This document shows positions 46,943 through 55,826 of a stretch of 64,000 nt of DNA, one piece after another. This DNA is from Plasmodium malariae. Its lineage: Eukaryota > Apicomplexa > Aconoidasida > Haemosporida > Plasmodiidae. The notes under the pieces were generated by a model. It was not told the DNA's origin. It saw nothing but the letters and a program-made list of their open reading frames with translations, and made no database searches. The position numbers and the translations under genes are program-made. Numbering within the stretch: position 1 is the first letter of the stretch; every line of letters starts with the position of its first letter. The stretch spans positions 434,001 through 498,000 of the forward strand of contig NC_041783.1 in NCBI RefSeq assembly GCF_900090045.1. The letters run 5' to 3'.

Positions 46943-47709
46943 ATGAAGAAGGTTCTTTGGGAAAATGGAGTGGTAATGCTTAGAAGATAAGAAAGAAAAT
47001 GCTAGAAATTTTATGACGCAAACACGATAATGTGTTGATATATATATACATACATATGTACACATATAAGTTTGTTTACTTCTTTTTTTTTTTCCCGCAA
47101 TATTTCCCTTTTTTATACGTTACATAATTGTGCTATAGTTTTCGTTTCTTATAAGGGATTCATTAAGAGACTGTTGTTATAATATGAGTTTATGCATACC
47201 GCTCTTGATATAGCTACTATGTTCGTATATATGGGTACATGCGTTTACATACTTATGTACGTACATATATACGTATATATGTACATATACATGTGTGTAT
47301 ATGTTCATGCCTTATTGCTAACTACATTTCCTCGTTTTCTTTCGTATTTATATTCGGTTTCCATCCCCGTAACATAATCCTTTTTTTTTTTTTTTTATTT
47401 CTTTTTGTACCCACTTTTGTAACACGTATTTACATTTCATTATATTTAATACCTCCTTGACACACCTTTTTGCGATCTTTTCAATTGTAGAAAATATCAT
47501 TTGGTGTTCTTGGAATAATTTACTTTCTTTATTTAAAAAGGTATATTATTCAGGAGTGGGGAATATATCAAATGAAAAAAAAAGAAAGAGATATTAACAC
47601 AAACAAAATTCAATTTTTTGAAGATCATGAAAATGTGAAATACATTTTAGACGAGGAAAAAAATAAGAGATATAAAAGGGAATTCACTTACAAGAAGGAA
47701 GAGCAATAA
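46943..47709 (+). CDS. Small single-TM protein (82 residues), two exons; PET117-like by topology
   Basis: Exons 46943..46972 (MKKVLWENGV) and 47491..47709, phase 0, with GTAATG donor and TCAATTGTAG acceptor. Exon 2 begins ISFGVLGIIYFLYLKRYI after one Lys, a single N-terminal transmembrane helix with flanking basic residues. A charged helical tail follows (QEWGIYQMKKKERDINTNK, then FFEDHENVKYILDEE) and ends with Lys/Glu. A short N-terminus, one TM and a charged intermembrane or matrix tail is the shape of small cytochrome-oxidase assembly factors such as PET117, but I cannot show homology. Exon composition and clean splice sites support a real gene. Mitochondrial inner membrane is an inference only. 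Confidence 0.7.
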
Positions 47710-47735
47710 AGAATAAAAGAACAAAAAAAGGAAAG

Positions 47736-47795
<60 letters not shown>

Positions 47796-48884
47796 AGTTA
47801 TAATGTCAATCATAATAACGTAATTTCTTCCTTTTTATTTCTAGCAAGGAACAGGAACTTCCTCAAGTGTTTTCTATTTTTTTTTTTTTTTTTTTTTTTT
47901 TTGAATACAAGAATGGTCTCTATGTTTTTATTTTAATTTTTTATTTTATTTCTCTACGACCTATGTAACAAGAAATAGGCATATTTTTAATTCTCTAAAG
48001 CTGAACAATTTTTTTGAATTTTCAAATAAAGACTATTTTTATAACCAACACATATGTAATGCTTTATCATGTAAAGTGCCGGTATCTTTCAATTTTTTCG
48101 CGTATTATTTTTTATTTTTACTTTTTTTTTGTTTTGGTCAACTTTTTTGTGCCTTTCTCATGCAATCACAGCAATAGCAATATCGACTTCATTTGCTGAC
48201 ACAAAAAGGTAAATATATACATATATACACACAGATATATGTGTATATATCTGTGTATATTCATATGTGCATAGTTCTTATTCTCCTAAAGGGGGAAAAT
48301 ATCAACCCTCCAGGTTATATATATATGTATATATTTTATGAATGATGATTTTGTTGCTTTAATTTTTTTTTTTTTTTATTATAAGAAGACGACTTCTTTT
48401 TAAAGATTACTATTAGGAAAATTAATTTCAACTTGTAAATATTAAAATACCAACTCAAGGTTTGCTTACAAATAGAATGGTTTCATTTTGTTATGCCCCC
48501 TATGACTTTTACATGATCACATGTGTTATGATTAAGCAAAAGGAGAATTCTCAAAAGAGGGAAAAAAAAAAAAAAAAAAAAAAAAAAATTAGAAAAAACA
48601 GAAAAAAAAAAATTTTTTTACCAAAAATTAGAAATAATTATTACAAAAGTCAACAGGTAAAAAGGCAACAGAATAAGTGTTCACCATACTTTTGCCATTC
48701 GTTTATATATGTACTTGATTGACTGTTTAATTATGTACACTTTTGTGCACGTGATTATATGTACATATGTGTAATATATCACTTTTAATCTTTTTGTACT
48801 GTTTTGCATTGTTTTATATTGCTTTGTTTTGCTATGTTTTGTATTATTTTGTATTGTTATTTTTAGTTTTGTTTCCCTTTATTT

Positions 48885-49045
48885 TGATTTGCCTTATTTT
48901 GATTTGCATTGTTTTGATTTGCCTTATTTTGATTTGCTTTATTTTGATTTGCATTGTTTTGATTTGCATTGTTTTGATTTGCATTGTTTTGATTTGCATT
49001 GTTTTGATTTGCATTGTTTTGATTTGCATTGTTTTTATTTACTTT
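48885..49045. repeat. 15-bp GATTTGCATTGTTTT array
   Basis: About ten copies of a 15-bp unit (GATTTGCATTGTTTT, with CCTTATTTT variants on the left). On the minus strand it reads as NQNNANQNNA, which looks like a Plasmodium Asn-rich protein but has no start exon or flanking coding sequence. Confidence 0.9.
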
Positions 49046-49954
49046 GTTTTGATTTGATTTCATTTTTTTTTTTTTTCCTTGATCAATTTTCGTCATTCTC
49101 ATCTAGCACTTAAGCATTATATGCACGTAACAGAAATTAGCAAAGTTAATCATTAGCATTTATTCCTTCCGTGCTTTTCCGTTCGTCCACTGGTTATTAC
49201 AATTTTTATAGAATAAAATGTAAACATATATATTTGTATGTATTTAAATATACGTTCATACATACGTATGTATATATGTATATGTGTATGTATGCATTTA
49301 TGTATATACATATACATTTACAAATTTAAATACACACACATTGCACATTAGCAGTAAGCGCAAATTAAGAAGAGTTCAGTATCGGAAGGACGAAAAAGTG
49401 CACAAATAAACAAACGAAATAACAAAAAATAACGATCGTTTTGTCATATTTTTACAAATTAAGATTAAGAGGAGTACATTTATTCGAAGAAAAAATTTTA
49501 TGAATACAGCGTGTTACATATAGCTGGTTCGTTATTACTGGTTCGTTATTACTTGTTCGTTATTACTTGTTCGTTATTACTTGTTCGTTATTACTTGTTT
49601 GTTGTTTCTTGTTCTTAGTTTCTTGTTCGTAGTGTTTTGTTCTTAGTTTCTTGTTCGTAGTGCCTTGTTGATAGTTTTTTGTTCCTTTTTTTTTTTTTTT
49701 TCCCTTCCGGTTTGCTCGATTTTGGCATGGAGTTCAAACGTTCAGCTTAATAGTAGCGTAAAAATGAACAAAAATATGCATACACTTGAATAAATATGCA
49801 TAAGTATGAGTAAATATGCTTAAATATACACATAGGTACATGTATTTACATAAATGAATATATATATTTACGTAATTCCTTCCAACCATCGAACAACCAT
49901 TTCGTATGTTCTGTATATATATATCCGCTTTTTTTTTTTTTAAAATAAAAAATA

Positions 49955-50205
49955 CTACTACTAATAATAACAATAATAATAAAACAATAATAATATAATA
50001 ATAATAAAATAATAATAATATAATAATAATATAGTGATATAATAATAATATAATAATAATATAATAGTATAATAATAATATAATAACAATATAGTAGTAT
50101 AATAATAATATAATAACAATATAGTATTATAATGATAATATAATAACAATATAGTAGTATAATGAAAATATAATAACAATATAGTAGTATAATGATAATA
50201 TAATA
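49955..50205. repeat. (AATAAT) / AATATAGTAGTATAATAATAATATAATAAC array
   Basis: Trinucleotide-based array with a superimposed unit of about 30 bp. It ends 55 bp before the start codon of the C2/membrane protein, so it is part of that gene's leader or promoter. Confidence 0.9.
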
Positions 50206-50262
50206 AAATATGCATTTGAATACCCCAAGTAGAAGAATAATAGAGCTAATAAGGTGAGTCTA

Positions 50263-52566
50263 ATGGTATCGAACACAACAAGTAACAATAATGAGAAGAT
50301 ATGCCACTTTTCAAAAGGCTTAATATTAGAAAATGGGATATATTTAATAAATGTTAAAGATAAAGAAAAATTAAATGAATATAAATGGTGGAAGGGATTA
50401 ATAAAACCAAAGGATGCATTCAATCCGAAGAAAACAAAAGGATTTCTAGTTTTAAAATTATTTTTATATGGTTACTTAAATAGAATAAGTACTTATCGAT
50501 CTAATAAAGATAACGATTTAATGTATCCATATTTAAAAATTTTATTAAATAATGTCGAAATATATAGAACAAGAGTATTAGATAGTAACCTACACATATG
50601 GGAGGAAAAAATAGAAATAGAAATTCATTATATTAAGAGTAAAATTGAAATACAGTTATTTGACATGGATGAAACAGAAGGAATAGTTGAAGATGAGTAT
50701 ATCGGGAGTGCATTCATTGACATTATTTATCTAGAAATGTTTAAGAAATATGATATTATTCTTAAATATGTGAACAGAGTAGCTATACTAATGGATACAT
50801 ACCACTACAAAGGAAAGTCAGGAGATGATGAGTCCGCTGCTGATAACGCAACTAGTTCCTTTAGCAGTAGTAGTAGTGGTAGTGGAATCTGCAATAATAA
50901 TAAGAAGAATGAGGGAAAAGGAGGAAAAATGAACTCTGCTAAAGAAGAAAGTAACAATAGGTCATGTAACAAAAGGGCCGCATGCCCATCTAATCCTAAT
51001 TTATATAATTACACAAATGATTATAACGTTCGTATTTTTGTAAAACTATCGAATAAGCAAAATTATAATAATTTTATTTTACAGTTAAATACAATATCGT
51101 CATTAAACTATACTTGCATTCATAAAAAGAATCCAATATTAGATAAAGATTTAAATGTATATCAGTTATATGAAGAATTAAAAAAAATAAAAGGAAATAT
51201 TGATACCATTTGGTTACCCTTCTTTTCAATTATTTATAATTTCGCATCGTGGAAAACACCACTATATTCCTTATTTTTTGTTGTCTTTTTCTTTTTCTCC
51301 TTTTTTTTTCCAAAATTTTTTCTCTCTTTTTTTTTAGTTGTCTTAAGTTTAATATTTTTTATCTTAGTGTCTATTATTCGTGAAAGTGATAAACTAAAAA
51401 GAGCTAATCAGCTCAATACAATTGTACAACCTAGTACGAAAAAAAAAAAAAAAAAAAATAATAACTCTTCTTTTATTTATTGGATGAAGGCAAAAAAATA
51501 TGGTGGCTATCAAAATAGTAAAGAAGACGAACACGTAAATGAAAAGACTATAAAAGAAATGGATGATATGCTACAACACAGTGATAGTAGTAGTAGCACA
51601 AGCAGTAATCTTTCCATAGATGATGTAAATTCTGATCAGACGGATGGTAGCTTGGACAGTGGGAGTTACACACAGTCAAGTGGTACGAACGTTGATGATG
51701 TGCAGGATGACGATTATGATCAGGTTGATGAAGATGATGAAAGTGGTAATAAAGATGGTAGTGAAAGTGGTAATGAAGATGGTAGTGAGAGTGGTAATGA
51801 AGATGGCAGTAAAAGTGGTAATGAAGATGGTCATAATGATGGAAATAACGATGGAAATAACGATGGAAATAACGATAATATTATTGATAAAAGTGGACGG
51901 GGCGCAATACGTGGAGAGCTGCCTAACCGACGTAGAAATAGAAACAAAAAGTTGGACACAAATAGTACCATTATACGGGAAAAGAAGAAAAAAGGAAAAA
52001 CAAAGGGGAAAAAAAAAAATGGAATTGATTCTGGAGAAGGAAATTCATCCTGTGTGAACAGTAGCAGTGATACTTGTTGTACAAATGAGAATAAAACAAA
52101 TAAGAATAATACAAACAGTTGCTTTAATAACATTAATAATACTAGTCGACAATATAATACTAGCAAAATTAATAGCAATTGTTACAACAACAAGGATTCA
52201 GAGAATAACTTAAGCATTATTAAGGCCTTTTTAACAAATGTAATTGACGATGATATTCTCAATAATATAAAATATTTTCATTATATTGTATATTGCTTTA
52301 CAAAATGGTCTCAAATTTTTTTTTATCTTTTAAGGAAATTCGGTTATTTTCTAGTTATTATTACCTTAATCTTTTGTTGTCTTAATATATACTTTTACCC
52401 ATTAGTTGCCAGATTATTACGCTTTTTAATTTTCTGTATAGGTTTTATTTTATTAACGTACAACTTTAAACCAACTAATATTTTGTACAGGTTTTTTTTA
52501 TGTATTCAGGAATACTATATTTTAGAAATGAAACGAAGAAATGTGGACATTTTTACCAATTCGTAG
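50263..52566 (+). CDS. C2-domain membrane protein, MCTP/PRT_C-like
   Basis: 767 residues from the ATG at 50263 (the frame opens slightly upstream at a GTG). Residues about 58-175 form a C2-like domain (FLVLKLFLYGYLNRI, YPYLKILLNNVEIYRTRV, IEIQLFDMDE and IGSAFIDIIYLE). A low-complexity Ser/Asn segment (about 185-240) follows. A long transmembrane hairpin at about 335-371 is introduced by NFASWKTPLYSLFFVVFFFF, resembling the 'W+nP..tt..f' start of the phosphoribosyltransferase C-terminal (PRT_C) membrane region of MCTPs. After a poly-Lys and acidic Ser/Gly/Asn/Asp repeat region (about 490-545), a second hairpin lies at about 683-735, with NFKPTNILYRFFLCIQEYYI at the C-terminus. MCTPs are calcium/lipid-binding ER tethers. 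Probable role: membrane contact or trafficking (inference). Only one C2 is visible. Confidence 0.82.
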   Translation: MVSNTTSNNNEKICHFSKGLILENGIYLINVKDKEKLNEYKWWKGLIKPKDAFNPKKTKGFLVLKLFLYGYLNRISTYRSNKDNDLMYPYLKILLNNVEIYRTRVLDSNLHIWEEKIEIEIHYIKSKIEIQLFDMDETEGIVEDEYIGSAFIDIIYLEMFKKYDIILKYVNRVAILMDTYHYKGKSGDDESAADNATSSFSSSSSGSGICNNNKKNEGKGGKMNSAKEESNNRSCNKRAACPSNPNLYNYTNDYNVRIFVKLSNKQNYNNFILQLNTISSLNYTCIHKKNPILDKDLNVYQLYEELKKIKGNIDTIWLPFFSIIYNFASWKTPLYSLFFVVFFFFSFFFPKFFLSFFLVVLSLIFFILVSIIRESDKLKRANQLNTIVQPSTKKKKKKNNNSSFIYWMKAKKYGGYQNSKEDEHVNEKTIKEMDDMLQHSDSSSSTSSNLSIDDVNSDQTDGSLDSGSYTQSSGTNVDDVQDDDYDQVDEDDESGNKDGSESGNEDGSESGNEDGSKSGNEDGHNDGNNDGNNDGNNDNIIDKSGRGAIRGELPNRRRNRNKKLDTNSTIIREKKKKGKTKGKKKNGIDSGEGNSSCVNSSSDTCCTNENKTNKNNTNSCFNNINNTSRQYNTSKINSNCYNNKDSENNLSIIKAFLTNVIDDDILNNIKYFHYIVYCFTKWSQIFFYLLRKFGYFLVIITLIFCCLNIYFYPLVARLLRFLIFCIGFILLTYNFKPTNILYRFFLCIQEYYILEMKRRNVDIFTNS
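51735..51885 (+). repeat. Coding repeat SGNEDGS / DGNN
   Basis: Repeat of a 24-bp unit (GAAGATGGTAGTGAAAGTGGTAAT) and then a 12-bp GATGGAAATAAC unit within the C2 protein, encoding an acidic spacer of SGNEDG and DGNN units. Confidence 0.9.
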
Positions 52567-52858
52567 TGTGTACCAATGTATACCTGTGCATACCAATGTA
52601 TATCAGTGCTTACCAATGTATACCAGTGCTTACCAATGTATACCAGTGCTTACCAATGTATACCAGTGCTTACCACTGTATACCAGTGCATACCAATGTA
52701 TACCAGTGCTTACCAATGTATACCAGTGCTTACCAATGTATACCAGTGCTTACCAATGTATACCAGTGCTTACCAATGTATACCAGTGCTTACCAATGTA
52801 TACCAGTGCTTACCAATGTATACCAGTACTTACCAATGTATACCAGTACTTACCAATG

Positions 52859-52862
<4 letters not shown>
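52567..52862. repeat. 20-bp TACCAGTGCTTACCAATGTA minisatellite
   Basis: About fourteen copies of a 20-bp unit starting within a few bases of the stop codon of the C2 protein and ending in a poly-T tract (52863-52889). All three plus frames are open across it (YQCLPMYTSA, NVYQCLPMYT and so on). It occupies the 3' UTR position. Confidence 0.96.
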
Positions 52863-52893
<31 letters not shown>

Positions 52894-53714
52894 CTCAACA
52901 CTCTTCTTTCTCCATTTTTGCCATAATAGCTAAAAAAAATAAAAATATCATATTATACCATACCACGCCATATATAAATCATAAAAAAGGATATCATCAT
53001 ATTTCGCTTTAAATTTTATATCTTATGCTTTGTTAATGACTTAACATAAATAGTAACATGTAATAACTTAAACACACGTTCCACTCTCATGTTAATGCTC
53101 AGCGAATGTGCTACTTGTATGTTGTACAGTCGTGTGTGGTGTGTTCACTTTTGTTTTTCTTTTTTCTTTTTTTCGTTTTCTGTTCTTAATATATATAAGT
53201 TGTCTCAAGATTTGAAATTATTTTATCAAGTCTTGTTATGATTTTGCGTGAAGACTGAACAGGATTCTGTACATAATGCGTAATTAACAATATATTCGTA
53301 TTATACCTCCTTTTTTTATTTTACCATTTTTTTTTTTTTTTTTCCTTCCCCTTATTTATAAAAAAAAAAATATAAGCGGTTATTGTTATAAAGGTGTACG
53401 TATAAATATATATAAACACATTTATGTATATTCATACACATTTAACATGATGAACATTTTTTGTATTATTGCTTCCGAATGACAAATTAGGGAACACGAA
53501 AAAAATCATTTTTATATTAATAATGAAAAGTGAAAAAAGAAATTTCTTCTTCCCTTTTGAAATGATGTTTTCCATGATAAGCGGTTTTTCTAAAAAGTCC
53601 ATTCGAACAGAGCACATACATTTTGTATTGCCGCTTCTACAAGCAATTGCACGCATTATAGGGGTATACGTATGCGTATATACGTACGAGTATATACATA
53701 CGAATGTATACGCG

Positions 53715-53777
<63 letters not shown>

Positions 53778-54928
53778 ATAAATAAATAGATGATGTTTTG
53801 CTTTGAGCAGTACGCAGAAAGTTCAACCCCTGATTTCTCTTTAAATAGAGAAAACTCCTAAAAAATTAACATAAGATATTTTAAATAAAAATATCCCAAT
53901 CATCTTGATTAGGCATAACTACTACCATTATAAATGACCCATTAAAAGCGTTCAATGTTGTGGATAAAAAAAAAAAAAAATAGATATAACAAAATGGGGC
54001 AAAAAATAGATATAACAAAATGGGACAAAATATAGATATAACAAAATGGGAAAAAATAGATATAATAAAATGGGACAAAAAATAAATATAACAAAATGGG
54101 AAAAAATAGATATAACAAAATGGGAAAAAATAGATATAATAAAATGGGAATGACAAAATGGAATAAAAAAAAAAAAAAAAAAAGGAATAACCCTTCAAGT
54201 GATGATCAATCTTTTTTATTTAATGTTAATCTTTTCACGGGATGAAAAACTATATTATTTAATTATACTTACCAAGTTGCAATAGTTTTGGCAAAAAAAA
54301 AAAAAAATTTTTTAACGAGAAAAATAGGCAAACAATGTTCATATTAAATTGACATGATGTTTTTGCCAATATCGTATAGCATTTGCAATTGAATGCATAT
54401 ATGCATAAATTTGAGTATGTATATATATATATATATACATGTATATATTTTTAAGTGCATAATTACAAGTACATACTATTTTGTATATGTACATATTTAT
54501 ATATAATTTCATCGCATATATACGTATGAACATAAAAATGCGCACAGTCGTAAGAGATAGTCCCCTTTCCTAGTTCGGAAGAAATTCCCATTAGCGAACA
54601 GAACAGCCATAAATAATAGAAAAAAAAAAAAAATTTTTTAAATATATCTTATATTAGAACGTTTAATGTATAGAAGCAAACACTTTGTATTATTATAGCT
54701 TTATAGTAATAGAGATTTTTCAAATTAATTTTTCTTTGAATAAAACAGTAAAAGGTTTTCACTTAAATTAATGTGCCACTTTATAAATGTTCGTAAGAAA
54801 AACATTTATAAATGATTGAAAGATATCATAGAATTAAACGAGGAATAAGATAGAGCTAAGGATACAAAAGAAGAATTAGAAAAGATTAATTTTTCTAGTA
54901 AATTTTAATGACTGTAGATGAAATTTAT
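52863..54928. other. Intergenic region with unresolved coding-like islands
   Basis: Mostly AT-rich, with (TA)n at about 53718-53772 and a 22- to 27-bp GATATAACAAAATGGGA-type array at about 53980-54150. Two islands of higher complexity occur at about 53440-53660 and 53885-53965. Both are open on plus and minus strands with exon-like codon content, but I could not assemble a gene (see findings). Confidence 0.45.
53980..54150. repeat. AAAATAGATATAACAAAATGGG array
   Basis: About seven copies of a unit of variable length (AAAATAGATATAA(C/T)AAAATGGG(A/G)CA). Length variation between units breaks the frame. Confidence 0.85.
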
Positions 54929-55177
54929 TTAATAATTAGTAATCTCGATTTTGAGGAAATTAATCAAGTTAAATAGTACAAAGGGGATAGCTAATAATAT
55001 ACGTGGAGCCGTTTTGTAGAAAGGTACATCAGAACAAGTAGTGATAGTACTAAAAGCAGTGGTAGTTGAAAGAACAGTAGCTACACGAATAGTGTAAGTT
55101 GTAGTGTTACTTGTAGGTGAACTTTTGACAGTACTCTTAACCAGTACTAGCATGAGTAGCGTGAGAACGCTTCCCAT
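54929..55177 (-). CDS. Small Ser/Thr-rich protein with signal-like and C-terminal hydrophobic segments
   Basis: 82-residue frame from the ATG at 55177, with clearly higher GC content than its surroundings. The N-terminus MGSVLTLLMLVLVKSTVKSS looks like a signal peptide. The middle is Ser/Thr-rich (TSNTTTYTIRVATVLSTTTA, then FSTITTCSD), a likely O-glycosylated or extended stretch. A second hydrophobic segment (APRILLAIPFVLFNLINF) near the C-terminus is followed by the short hydrophilic tail KIEITNY, so it fits a transmembrane anchor better than a GPI signal. MGS could alternatively be myristoylated. It is the only minus-strand gene between bystin and PRP6. I recognise no family; it could be a lineage-specific secreted or surface protein, or a chance open frame. 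Confidence 0.5.
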   Translation of the reverse strand: MGSVLTLLMLVLVKSTVKSSPTSNTTTYTIRVATVLSTTTAFSTITTCSDVPFYKTAPRILLAIPFVLFNLINFLKIEITNY

Positions 55178-55826
55178 AAATGGGAAATTATTTAATGAGC
55201 ATTAAAGAAAAGCTTGTGAACAGATACATTTAGACAGGATTGTAGTAGAGTTTATTTTGTCATAATATGAATACCCTTTTTGTGTGTTACAGAATAGCCT
55301 AATAAAATTTTACAGCAACAAATATATTTTTTTTTTCTTTCCGTTATTCCGTGTTGAATACTTGTACCAAAAGGCGCTTACAAATTCGGGCCATAAATAG
55401 CATTATATGTGCAGTGTTTATTACACACGCATTTGCACATACGTTTGCTTGTTCTTTTGCTTGCTCATTTGCTTGCTCATTTGCTTGCTCATTTGCTTGC
55501 TCATTTGCTTGCTCATTTGCTTGCTCATTTGCTTACACATTTACTTGCTCATTCGCGTAGTCATCCGTGTACATTTGCTCATATATATATGTGGGGTGTT
55601 CAATCCCCCTCCTGAAGAACTGCTACTACATATATATATGTACGTATGTGTGTATATATATATTTATTTATATATATATATATATATATGCATGTATTTT
55701 ATTTTATTTTATTTTTTTTTTTTCCAACCCCTAATACAATATGCATAGCTGCGCAAGTAAAGGATACCAAACAATCTACGTTTCAAAAAAAATTATTGAC
55801 TATAGATTATATTCACAAATAAGAAC
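55178..55826. repeat. Short intergenic region with 12-bp TTGCTTGCTCAT array
   Basis: About nine copies of the 12-bp unit TTGCTTGCTCAT at about 55444-55550, followed by diverged copies, then (TA)n around 55665-55688 and poly-T. Three plus frames are open across the array (ACSF, CLLI, LAHL repeats), so none is coding. It forms the likely PRP6 leader and promoter. Confidence 0.85.

Larger units (their letters stand above)
47710..50262. other. 2.5-kb intergenic region, no gene supported
   Basis: Starts with a poly-A run of about 54 nt (47740-47793), then poly-T (47879-47902), and contains a 15-bp array (48880-49040), a 14-bp TTCGTTATTACTTG array (49524-49680) and a (TAATAA)-based array (49955-50205) directly upstream of the C2-protein start. 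The 86-codon frame at 48462 is driven by poly-A. Nothing else is assignable. Confidence 0.6.

Noticed and set aside
48844..49102. Minus-strand Asn/Gln-rich frame (NQNNANQNNA)
   Set aside because: Resembles a Plasmodium Asn-rich protein but is a 15-bp non-coding array with no start exon, no unique sequence and a premature end.
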